A stretch of 8,296 bases of DNA, taken from DATKZB01 sp035528235 (GTDB lineage: Bacteria; Planctomycetota; Phycisphaerae; FEN-1346). The notes beneath the pieces were generated by a model, which saw nothing but the letters and a program-made list of their open reading frames with translations, was not told the origin of the DNA and ran no database searches. The DNA is taken from positions 1-8,296 of the forward strand of contig DATKZB010000115.1 in NCBI GenBank assembly GCA_035528235.1, in the 5' to 3' direction. Positions 1 to 8,296 of this stretch are shown piece after piece. Numbering within the stretch: position 1 is the stretch's first letter; every line of letters starts with the position of its first letter. Position numbers and translations under genes: made by a program.

Positions 1-284
1 GCTGCGGCCCACATCTGCCCAGCCGTCGGGTGCGTGAGATCGGCGGGTCCGAACCATCCGATCCTGACCTCGTTGATGTTCTGCGGCGGTGGCTCGTCGC
101 GGCCGGGACCGGCGTATTCGGCCGTGTGTGAACGTGCGTTGAAGTACGGCTCTCGAGCCTGGGAGCGGGGCGGTTCGACACGCGTCTGCGTGCTTGCAGT
201 CCTGTCGCCAGACAGAGCGCAGCCGCTTACCAGCGTGGTGCCTGCCGCGATCAGAGCAAAGCCGCAAGACATGACCCGTGTCAT
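1..284 (-). CDS. N-terminal part of a second LivK-type substrate-binding lipoprotein (runs off left edge)
   Basis: Only the first 94 codons are in the window. From the ATG at 284 the protein begins MTRVMSCGFALIAAG and has a lipobox (V-S-G-C, Cys22), so it is probably an exported lipoprotein. After a short linker comes EYAGPGRDEPPPQNINEVRI and then GWFGP. This closely parallels residues 102-126 of the upstream neighbour (EYTGPGRAIPEPDHLDTVKI, then GFIGP), where the substrate-binding fold begins with its first beta strand. I therefore infer a paralogous ABC-type periplasmic binding protein. The start is uncertain: in-frame ATGs lie at 320, 284 and 272, and none has a convincing ribosome-binding site. 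I chose 284 because it gives a normal-length lipoprotein signal peptide. The gene follows the neighbour's stop by 64 bp. Its ligand, and whether permease and ATPase genes follow, cannot be seen. Confidence 0.78.
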   Translation of the reverse strand, partial: MTRVMSCGFALIAAGTTLVSGCALSGDRTASTQTRVEPPRSQAREPYFNARSHTAEYAGPGRDEPPPQNINEVRIGWFGPADLTHPTAGQMWAA

Positions 285-348
285 TGGGAGTTGGTACGTA
301 TGATTGTGAGGGCGGCACATGCTCTTTCGCCGAGACCCAGTTTCCGGG

Positions 349-1851
349 CTACTCCGCGGCGGCGGTTTTTCGGCTGACGCGGTCGCGGGGGGCGATGGTG
401 CCGCGGGGGATGTCGAGGTCCCGGCGCGAGCGGAGTATCCAGCGGCCGTTCTCTACCCGGGCGAGGTACACCTCGCCGAGGTCGTCCAGGCTGGCGCTCA
501 AGGGAATGGGGCCGGTCGCGCCCTTGTAGGGCTTGGCCCGGTGGGCGAGCACGTCGCGAATCTTGGCCCGGTTGAGGCCGGCGGTCTGAATGGCCCAGAT
601 GAGCATGTTCGTTCCGTCGTAGGCGTGGGCGGCGTAGGTCTCCGGGTCGGCGCCGAATCGCTCGCGGTACTCGCGGCGAAAGGCCTGGCAATCCTCGTCG
701 GGCCTGGTCGGGTTCCAGGGATAGGCGCACACGACGCCCTCGGCATTGGGGCCGGCTATCGCCAGGAACTCATCGCAGACGTGGCGGTCGCATCCGTAGT
801 AGGGCTGCTGCATGCCCATCTTGCGCATCTGATTGAGGATGGCGGCCCCGTCCTCGGCGTCGCCCCAGTGGACGATGGCCTGGACGTCGCTGTCCTTGAG
901 TCGCTGGAGCTGCAGGGCGTAGTCGCCGGCGCCGACCTGGTAGGCCATCTCGAGAATGACCGGGTGGCCCAGGCGCCGACTGCCGTCCATGATCTCGCGG
1001 ACGCCGAAGCGCCCGTAGCGGTTGGAGGCCCGGATGATGCCTATGCGGGTGTAGCCCTGCTTGCGGTAGAGGTAGTCGAGCAGGAGGTAGCCCATCTGTC
1101 GGTCGTCGCCGATGCAGCGGAAGACCCAGGGGATGTTGGTCTCGATGAATGTTGGATCGGTGTCGCCGCTGTTCATCATGGCGATCTCGGCCTTGAGGGC
1201 GACGCGGATGGCGATGTGGCTGTTGGCCCCGTCGATGGTGCCGAGGATGGCCCAGACCTTGTCCTTGTAGGCCAGCTTTATGATCTCGTTGCCCGAGGCG
1301 CCCCACAGGCCGTTGTCGTTGGAGATGACCAGCTCGAAGGGCAGGCCGCGTTTGAGGTAACCGCCGCGTTCGTTGGCCTGCTGGATGGCCAACTGTGCAC
1401 CGCGGAGCATGGGGATGCCCAGCGACTCCTCGTGGCTCTTGCCGCCGGTGGCCACCGAGACCGTGCCCATGATCGGGCCGATGAAGCCGATCTTGACCGT
1501 GTCGAGGTGGTCGGGCTCGGGGATGGCCCGGCCTGGGCCGGTGTATTCCATCTGCTCGAGAAAGTGCTCCTTGAAGGGCGTGACGTGCCGGAAAGGCTCC
1601 ACGTCGGTGGACGAGAAGGCGTAGTTGTGGTCCTTCTTGAGAGCCAGCTTGGGCACTTCGTAGGGACCGACGTCGATGACCTCGAGAAGGCGCCGGAGGT
1701 CGGCGCGGTCGGCCGGATCGGTTTCGGGTGCGGCGTTCGTTTCGGTCTCGGTGGCGGGTTCGTCGGCCGCGGCCGCCGACGAGTACCAGGAAAATCCAAG
1801 GCAAACGCTGAACGCCAAGACGATGGCCGTTGTGAGTCGCGCGGTATTCAT
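349..1851 (-). CDS. Periplasmic substrate-binding protein, branched-chain amino acid/amide (LivK, Peripla_BP_6) ABC family
   Basis: 500 residues. Residues 1-29 are a Sec signal peptide (hydrophobic core TTAIVLAFSVCLGF, cleavage near AAA|AD). Residues 30-115 are an acidic, Pro/Thr/Glu-rich stretch and a lead-in not usual for this family. The binding fold starts at about 118 (TVKIGFIGPIMG). It continues through GIPMLRGAQLAIQQANERGG, the VWAILGTIDGANSHI strand-turn that typically lines the ligand cleft, a hinge near IPWVFRCIGDD, the second-lobe strand RIGIIRASNRYGRFGV, QLQRLKDSDVQAIVHWGDAEDG, and AAHAYDGTNMLIWAIQTAG near the C-terminus. This is the order seen in LivK, AmiC and UrtA-like proteins. 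The start ATG at 1851 is set by a strong ribosome-binding site and by the signal peptide; the frame stays open upstream but would overlap the previous gene. Ligand specificity is not readable. No haem motif is present, although its neighbours are cytochromes. A role in delivering or sensing the cluster's substrate is inference. Confidence 0.9.
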   Translation of the reverse strand: MNTARLTTAIVLAFSVCLGFSWYSSAAAADEPATETETNAAPETDPADRADLRRLLEVIDVGPYEVPKLALKKDHNYAFSSTDVEPFRHVTPFKEHFLEQMEYTGPGRAIPEPDHLDTVKIGFIGPIMGTVSVATGGKSHEESLGIPMLRGAQLAIQQANERGGYLKRGLPFELVISNDNGLWGASGNEIIKLAYKDKVWAILGTIDGANSHIAIRVALKAEIAMMNSGDTDPTFIETNIPWVFRCIGDDRQMGYLLLDYLYRKQGYTRIGIIRASNRYGRFGVREIMDGSRRLGHPVILEMAYQVGAGDYALQLQRLKDSDVQAIVHWGDAEDGAAILNQMRKMGMQQPYYGCDRHVCDEFLAIAGPNAEGVVCAYPWNPTRPDEDCQAFRREYRERFGADPETYAAHAYDGTNMLIWAIQTAGLNRAKIRDVLAHRAKPYKGATGPIPLSASLDDLGEVYLARVENGRWILRSRRDLDIPRGTIAPRDRVSRKTAAAE

Positions 1852-1857
1852 GGCCTT

Positions 1858-1864
1858 CACCTCC
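1858..1864 (-). promoter_or_regulatory. Ribosome-binding site deciding the start of the substrate-binding protein
   Basis: On the minus strand this reads GGAGGTG, with the GGAGG core 8 bases before the ATG at 1851. It is the clearest Shine-Dalgarno in the window. It rules out the much longer open frame that extends upstream into the previous gene. Confidence 0.85.
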
Positions 1865-1888
1865 AGAACGGTGCTGTGCGCCGAAAGA

Positions 1889-3109
1889 TCACTTCTCGTT
1901 CTTGCGAACACCGGAACCCTTCCGCGGGCGCAAGCCGGCGTAATACCCACGCCCGATGGCGTGGCCCAGACCCTTGGACGTGGCGATCCAGGCATCGTCG
2001 CCGTCGAACTCGACCCACAACACATAGTTGTGAGGGACATTGGGCGGCGTGTCGATCTCGGCCAGGACCTCGGTGCCCCGCTGCACGACGGCCTTGCCCT
2101 TGCCGGCGTTGTGATCCGTGGTGTAGGTGACCCAGGTGTCGGTCTCGAAATCCGCCAAGACGCCCAGGCCTTTGTCCGTACCGAACCAGGCTTCGTTGGC
2201 GGTGCGGCCCTTGACGGCGTTGTTGAAGTCGCTGGGCAGGCCGCAGTCATGGGCCAGGTACCCGCGCCAGTGCCGGCCGTCGTAGCGTGAGGCGCCGAAG
2301 TAGGTCGTGGCCCAGAGCACCTTGTCGACGTAACTGACACCGGTGGTGATCACGTGGACGATCCCGTCGTCGCGGTAGAGGTCTATCTCCATCTCGCCGT
2401 CGGGGTCGAGGTAGTCCTTCCAGGTGCCGCGTTCGACATTGTATTCCAGGACCCCGCTGCCCCAGACGCCCAAGTATACCAGCCCGTCGGCGTAGCAGAC
2501 GCCGTAGTTCCAGATCTCCTCCATGGGGGCGTTCTTCTCGGTGAAGATGGACCACTCGCCGGTGACGGTGTTGTAGCGGCTGGCGCCGGCGGTGGTGGCG
2601 GCCCAGATGTTGTCGTGCTCGACGGCTACGCCGTAGACCACGTCGTTGACCAGTCCGCTGTTGAGCTGGTGCCAGTGATCGAACCGCCCGCCACTGAAGC
2701 GGCCCAGGCCGCCACTGAATCTGGCCATTCCTCCGCCGAACAGGCCGAGCCACACGTCGCCGGTCTTGGGCTGCACGTCGATGGCCGCGACCACGCGCCA
2801 GGGCAGGCCGTCATCCTCGCCCCAGGAGCGGATCTTGCGGGTCTTCTTGTCCAGGCAGGCCAGGCCGTTCTCGGTGCCGATCCACACGCGGTCGCCGTCC
2901 ACCTTGACGGCAAAGATGTGGTCGTTGGGCAGGCCGTCCTTCGTGGTGAACTGCTCCCACTCGGTGTAGATGTAGGGCATGCCGATTGGTTCGGCGGACG
3001 GGCTCGGCGTCGTTGCGAGATCGTCTTCGGCCGGTGCTGGGATCGCGCAGGCGAGGAGTCCGCCCAGGATCAGGGCCACAATCACGAGTCGGCTTCCGAA
3101 CGGGCACAT
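1889..3109 (-). CDS. Exported regulator-propeller (Reg_prop) beta-propeller protein, probable lipoprotein
   Basis: 406 residues. The N-terminus (LVIVALILGGLLAC) is a signal peptide with a good lipobox LLAC (Cys21); cleavage after APA at 27 is the alternative. The rest is repeats of the type found in sensor regions of hybrid two-component kinases (Reg_prop, PF07494). Examples are DGLPNDHIFAVKVDGDRVWI, DGLPWRVVAAIDVQPKTGDV, SGLVNDVVYGVAVEHDNIWA and CGLPSDFNNAVKGRTANEAW, usually ending in (W/L)(I/A/L)G/ATxxG(L/A)xxY. I count about seven units between residues 50 and 385, enough for a closed seven-bladed propeller. No kinase, receiver, helix-turn-helix or transmembrane segment follows, so this is a free-standing propeller and not a two-component sensor. 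It lies 21 bp after the multihaem gene and 37 bp before the binding-protein gene. A scaffold or binding role beside the cytochrome is inference; exact function is unknown. Confidence 0.85.
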   Translation of the reverse strand: MCPFGSRLVIVALILGGLLACAIPAPAEDDLATTPSPSAEPIGMPYIYTEWEQFTTKDGLPNDHIFAVKVDGDRVWIGTENGLACLDKKTRKIRSWGEDDGLPWRVVAAIDVQPKTGDVWLGLFGGGMARFSGGLGRFSGGRFDHWHQLNSGLVNDVVYGVAVEHDNIWAATTAGASRYNTVTGEWSIFTEKNAPMEEIWNYGVCYADGLVYLGVWGSGVLEYNVERGTWKDYLDPDGEMEIDLYRDDGIVHVITTGVSYVDKVLWATTYFGASRYDGRHWRGYLAHDCGLPSDFNNAVKGRTANEAWFGTDKGLGVLADFETDTWVTYTTDHNAGKGKAVVQRGTEVLAEIDTPPNVPHNYVLWVEFDGDDAWIATSKGLGHAIGRGYYAGLRPRKGSGVRKNEK

Positions 3110-3116
3110 GGCTCGG

Positions 3117-3123
3117 CCTCTCC
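3117..3123 (-). promoter_or_regulatory. Ribosome-binding site of the propeller gene
   Basis: Minus strand GGAGAGG lies 7 bases before the ATG at 3109, in the 21-bp gap after the multihaem cytochrome stop codon. It supports the chosen start and separate ribosome loading. Confidence 0.7.
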
Positions 3124-3130
3124 ACCGGGG

Positions 3131-6060
3131 TCAGAGCGTCTTGACATACTCCATGAGGTCGTTCAACTGATCCTTGGTCATGTCGTTGGTCACGCCGTGC
3201 AGGTCGTAGGGATTGAACCGCGTCCAGATCTCCTCGAGCGTCTCGGCGATGCCGTTGTGCAGGTAGGGGGCCGAGTCGTAGATGTTGTTCAGGTGGGGCA
3301 CGTCGAACTCGGTTTCCCTGTCGAGCCACAGTCGGGTGCCGACGTCCCGGCGCGTGCGATCGGTGAAGAGCGGCGGGAAGTGGCAGGTCACACAGCGATT
3401 CTCTCTCGGAATCATGTTCCCGTCATTGGCCATGAACCGCTCGAAGACGATCTTTCCGCGCCGTTGGGCGGCGGTCAGCTTTCCGCCGACCGGACGATAG
3501 CGGTTGGGCGGCCGGGGAATGGTGCAGATGTAGTTGTCCAGGGCCGAGAGCTCGTCCGGGGTGAAGGGATCGATGCGGGTGAAGAATACGGCCAGGCGCG
3601 GGCCGCACTGTCGCTGCAGGCTGGGGTTGGTGCCCTCCCATTTGAAGGGGGCGGTGTCCAGAATCCCGCGCAGGGTGCGGTTGTCCACCGGGCTGGAGCC
3701 GATACCGTCGGGCTCGATGTCGTAAGTCAGACCGTCCACGTGGCCATCCGGGTGGCAGGAGTGACAGGAGAACTGCCGGTGGAAGGTGATGTCCGCGCTG
3801 TGGAACAGGCGCTCGCCGTAGCGGACCTTGGTGATGACGGCCGGCCCGCCGAGGTCGATGCGGTCCACGGCTTCCAGGCGGGACATGTCGATCACGGTGA
3901 TGGAGTCGTCCAGGGCGTTGGCGACGAAGGCGGTCGTGCCGTCGTGGGAGAAGAGGACGCCGCGCGGGCTGTCCCTGGTGGCGACGTGCTTGACGATGAA
4001 CTCGGCCGGCTTGCCCAGGTGGTTGGGGAAGACGTGCTCGCGGTCGTAGGGCGTGGCCTCCTGGAGCATGGCGATCAGCTTGGCGACGTCGATGACGGCC
4101 ACGCGGTCGGAGCCGCTGCTGGTGACCAGGGCGTATCTGCCGTTGGGGCTGACGGCAACGTCGGCCGGGTCGGGGAAGCACAGATGGGGCTCGTCGAGCA
4201 GCACCTGGTCCACGCGGCCATCGGCCCAGATCACGCCCAGGCCGTTGGTGATGGTCCAGCCCTGCAACAGCCGGGTCATGGGCACGAGGTTCTTGGTGCG
4301 GTTGAGGGTGACCAGAGCGAAGTCGCCGCTGGGATGCCAGGCGATGCCCTGCATCAGGTTGGCCCCCGGGACGTTGATTCGTGCCCGGACGACGGCCCGC
4401 TCGGCGTCGATGACCGTGACCTCCGACATCGACGGGGTGCGGAAGGGGACGAAGCGCGACAGGTTGTTGGTGGCGGCGATGTGCTTTCCGTCGGGGCTGA
4501 CGGCCAGCGACCAGGGGCTGCGGCTGGCGGAAAGACGCGTCGCTTCCGCGAACGTTATCGCGTCGATGACGGAAACACTGTCGGCGGAGGTGTTCAGGAC
4601 GTAGATGAGCCGGCCGGTCGGGTCGGTCAGGACACCGTGCGGCTCGTCGCCGACGAAAATCGTCCGGATGACGCGACGAGCGGCCGTGTCGACGACGGCC
4701 AGGCTGTCGTCCAGGCGGTTGGTGACGTAGGCCCGGGCGCCGTCGGGGCTGAAGGCGACGTCGGTGGGGTGGCCGCCGGTCTCGACCTCGGCCAGGACCT
4801 TGCGGGCCGCGACGTCCACGACGATGACCGCGTTGGCGGCCTCGCAGGCGACGTACAGTTCTTTGCCGTCCGGCGACAAGGCGAGATTGAGCGGGGTCTT
4901 GTAGCGCGGGCCCAGGGCGCGGCGTTCATCCTCCGCGGAGCGCGTCGGATGGGCGATCTTTTCGAGTGCGGCGGGATAATCGAAGGGACGACCGTGGGCG
5001 TTGTCATGGCAGGCCAAGCAGGTCTTGTCCGTGACGGGCAGCAGGCCGGCCTGGCGAGCGGCGCGGGGGTCGCGCATGATGGCCTCGGGTGAATATCCGG
5101 TGCCGGGCCCGTGGCAGGCTTCGCACTGGACTCCGTCGGCCGGGTCGAACTCCTTCAGGAAACCGGTCGCGGGCGCGCCGGCGCCGGTGGTGTGGCAGCG
5201 CAGGCAGGTGGGGCTCGTTTGCGGGTTGCCTTTGACGCCCTGGCGGGCGGCCATGTCGTAGCCGGCCGGTGTTCCCAGAACCGCGTAGGCGCGGGCGTGG
5301 GTGCTCAATCGCCACCGGCTGAACTGGTAGCCGAGCATCGGTCCCTGGTGACAGGCGGCGCAGGCCATGACGCCGGTGTACTTGAATCGGGCGTCGGCCG
5401 CGGAGGCGGGAGGATCCGGCGTCTTCGACGTCGGCCCGGCGCTCGGCGAAGCCGCGGGCGATTCCGATGAGCCGTGTGCGCCGCCGCACATCGAGGCCAG
5501 TACCTTCTTGATGTCGATCTCGGGCGATTGCAGGATGGCGACGTGCGAGCCCTTGACCTTGTGGCACATCATGCACTCGCGCTCGCCGGGCTTCTTCAGG
5601 CCGAAGCGCATGGCCTTCTCGCGATCCATGGGGTCGCTCATGACGTCGGGGCTGATGTACTCGCTGCCGGGGCCGTGGCAGGACTCGCATTGAATCCCGT
5701 CTTCGGCGACGAAGCTGTCCTCTTTCTCCCATTCCTCGGTGTCGTAGCCGGCCACGTGGCAGCCCAGGCAGGCGGCGGCCTTCTGGGGCTCCTCGCGGAT
5801 GCCGCTGAGTTCGGCGATGCGTTTGGCGTCGGGGCTCCACAGCGAGGCGTAGGCCCGGGCGTGCTTCGAGGCCCGCCAGCGACTGAACAGGTGGCCGGAT
5901 TGCGGCCCGTTGTGACACTCGGCGCAGACGCGGACGCCGACGTACACGGGATGCCGGTCGGCAACGCCGGGATCGGATGCCCAGGCATAGCTCGCCGCGA
6001 GCAGAAGCGCCGTGGTCGCTGCGCCGATCCGCGTTCGCATGGTATGCCGCGCTTCGTGCA

Positions 6061-6061
<1 letters not shown>
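3131..6061 (-). CDS. Decahaem fusion protein: two tetrahaem c554-like modules + seven-bladed YVTN propeller + MauG/CCP-like dihaem domain
   Basis: 976 residues with a signal peptide (cleavage near AWA28|SD). Ten CXXCH sites are visible, at residues 46, 98, 125, 163, 234, 286, 313, 348, 766 and 890. Residues 40-170 and 228-356 are two similar tetrahaem units of cytochrome c554 type (FSRWRxSxHARAYA after the first haem, then GxQCExCHGPG at the third). A Ser/Pro/Ala-rich linker (about 191-225) separates them. Residues 385-735 hold seven propeller strands marked LALSPDGK, VAFSPDGA, VLTDPTGR, LAVSPDGK, IAWHPSGD, VAVSPNGR and VLFSHDGT. Residues 745-976 form a dihaem domain with NRTLRGILDTAPFKWEG and VPHLNNIYDSAPYLHNGIAE, conserved features of the MauG/dihaem peroxidase superfamily. 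The propeller-dihaem half has the same order as hydrazine synthase beta-gamma. The ATG at 6061 overlaps the previous stop (TGATG) and follows AGGA by 9 bases; ATG at 6040 is an alternative start. It is probably a periplasmic or surface redox enzyme with its own electron wire; substrate unknown. Confidence 0.9.
4994..5380 (-). repeat. Tetrahaem c554-like module, copy 2 (inside the decahaem gene)
   Basis: Encodes residues 228-356, with haem sites CAACH, CLRCH, CEACH and CLACH. Haem spacing matches copy 1 closely: first to second is 52 residues in both, and second to third is 27 in both. Third to fourth is 38 in copy 1 and 35 here. It leads directly into the propeller. Confidence 0.85.
5552..5944 (-). 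repeat. Tetrahaem c554-like module, copy 1 (inside the decahaem gene)
   Basis: Encodes residues 40-170, with haem sites CAECH, CLGCH, CESCH and CMMCH. It aligns by eye with the second module: CAECHNGPQSGHLFSRWRAS matches CAACHQGPMLGYQFSRWRLS, followed in both by a HARAYA motif. The conserved His in that motif is a likely distal axial ligand in this family. This points to an internal tandem duplication that has since diverged. Confidence 0.85.
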
Positions 6062-7721
<1,660 letters not shown>

Positions 7722-7725
<4 letters not shown>

Positions 7726-8296
7726 TTTTCACTTCTCACTTCCAACCGCTCCTCAGCCGGATCAGAACTTGTGAAAGTTCGATCCGGGCCGGGGATACCG
7801 TCCCAGTGGGCGCCGAGATCGATCCACTCGACGAAAGTCCGCTTCTCGTCGTCGGTTAGTGGCGGAGCGTCGGGCGGTGGGTGCGATGCCACAGACTGAT
7901 CAGGCTTATACCCCGCGTCCCACGGGCGCGACGTGTTGCGGCCATGGAGCCGCCAGATCAGAGGGCTGGTTCGGGCCTGGCCGGGATGCACGTATTTGCC
8001 GGCGACCGGCGTTGGAGACGATCGCTGTAGATCAGGCACCGAGGATTGCGCGCTGGGTGTGAGCAGGTTGACGTAGGCGCGATTGAAGGGGCCGACCGGG
8101 TCGTCGGTGAGCGTTAAAGGCGTTTGGCCTCCGTCGTGGCAGGCGGCGCAGCGGGAGGAGATGATGGGCATGACGTCGCGGCGGAAGTCGACGGTGCGGC
8201 GCCTGTGCGGCGGGAGCGTCAGATCGACGGCGGGTTTCTGCACGGCCAGGACGAAGCGGTTCTCCGGCGTCAGCTCGGGGTCTTCGTGGCAGCCGA
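7722..8296 (-). CDS. C-terminal part of a dihaem c-type protein, hydrazine synthase alpha (HzsA)-like (5' end outside window)
   Basis: 190 whole codons are visible and the frame is open to the right edge; the GTG at 8243 is an internal Val, not a start. The first visible residues are GCHEDPELTPENR, the end of a C-x-G-C-H haem site whose first Cys lies just outside. A second site, CAACHDGG, lies at 8136-8150, preceded by VDFRRDVMPIISSR. The tail has the signature DDEKRTFVEWIDLGAHWDG. From family knowledge, this order (CxGCHEDxxxTPxN, a 'FRRDVxPIxxxxCxxCH' segment, then a 'ExxxxxxWIDLGAxWDG' end) is that of large planctomycete proteins related to the hydrazine synthase alpha subunit; there the first site corresponds to haem alpha-I and the second to alpha-II. 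A planctomycete cytochrome c-type domain protein is the looser alternative. The last ~17 residues (from TSSDPAEE) look like an add-on encoded by the hairpin and heptad DNA. The stop overlaps the next gene's GTG. Confidence 0.78.
7757..7787 (-). repeat. Hairpin-forming inverted repeat near the 3' end of the HzsA-like gene
   Basis: Plus-strand arms are CCGGATC-A-GAACTT and AAGTTC-GATCCGG around a GTGA loop. This gives a 13-bp stem with a single bulged A. It lies inside the coding region, 33 bases before that gene's stop codon and just upstream of the heptad repeat. No U-run follows on the transcribed strand, so it is not a standard intrinsic terminator. An mRNA-processing or stabilising hairpin, or part of a dispersed repeat, is possible. 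Confidence 0.7.

Noticed and set aside
285..348. Possible promoter or terminator in the slightly AT-richer gap before the left-edge gene
   Set aside because: I found no paired -35/-10 elements, no stem-loop and no U-run; read-through from the operon is the simpler assumption.
319..2130. A 603-codon open frame on the plus strand
   Set aside because: It is antisense to the substrate-binding protein gene. Its composition is biased and it has no motif, so it is a shadow frame.
1852..2340. Upstream extension of the substrate-binding protein frame to 2340
   Set aside because: It would overlap the Reg_prop gene by about 450 bases and place the signal peptide and strong ribosome-binding site in the interior. 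The ATG at 1851 explains the data.
2354..5092. A 912-codon open frame on the plus strand
   Set aside because: It lies opposite the Reg_prop and decahaem genes, which have clear domains, signals and ribosome sites. Its translation is a Val/Asp/Gly/Ala-rich string without a recognisable domain, as expected opposite GC-rich coding DNA.
7757..7787. Intrinsic transcription terminator at the hairpin
   Set aside because: The stem is followed on the transcribed strand by GC-mixed coding sequence and not by a U-run, and the next gene starts within about 30 bases.

Overview
This window is a stretch of one strand-coherent gene cluster: all six supportable genes lie on the minus strand, so transcription runs from position 8296 down to 1. 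The DNA is GC-rich. Gene content points to a Planctomycetota bacterium (class not determinable from here): a protein tail of the planctomycete type resembling the hydrazine synthase alpha subunit, a CRTAC1-like FG-GAP/ASPIC-UnbV protein, large fused multihaem cytochromes, and many exported beta-propellers. That assignment is inference from family knowledge.

Layout in transcription order: (1) 8296-7722, C-terminal part of a dihaem c-type protein resembling the end of the hydrazine synthase alpha (HzsA-like) family, with its N-terminus outside the window; (2) 7725-6061, secreted FG-GAP/VCBS repeat protein with a C-terminal ASPIC/UnbV domain; (3) 6061-3131, a 976-residue protein with ten CXXCH haem sites, built from two tetrahaem c554-like modules, a seven-bladed YVTN propeller and a dihaem MauG/cytochrome c peroxidase-like domain; (4) 3109-1889, a regulator-propeller (Reg_prop) beta-propeller, probably a lipoprotein; (5) 1851-349, a periplasmic substrate-binding protein of the LivK/amide-urea ABC family; (6) 284-1, the N-terminus of a second, lipoprotein-type substrate-binding protein that runs off the left edge. 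Genes 1-3 overlap by a few bases, and the gaps between genes 3, 4 and 5 are 21 and 37 bp, so this looks like one operon. Every gene with a visible N-terminus encodes an export signal, so the products probably work together outside the cytoplasmic membrane.

The most interesting reading concerns genes 1 and 3. The alpha-like tail plus the propeller-dihaem fusion match the subunit parts of hydrazine synthase (alpha; beta = seven-bladed propeller; gamma = MauG-like dihaem protein). Here they are joined to an octahaem electron-transfer head and to ABC-type solute-binding proteins. Nothing in the window shows that hydrazine is made. The safer statement is a hydrazine-synthase-like multihaem redox complex of unknown substrate, possibly paired with uptake or sensing of that substrate.

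A heptanucleotide tandem repeat and a strong hairpin sit at the junction of genes 1 and 2. I see no rRNA, tRNA, CRISPR array, transposase, clear promoter or intrinsic terminator. No gap between genes exceeds 65 bp.
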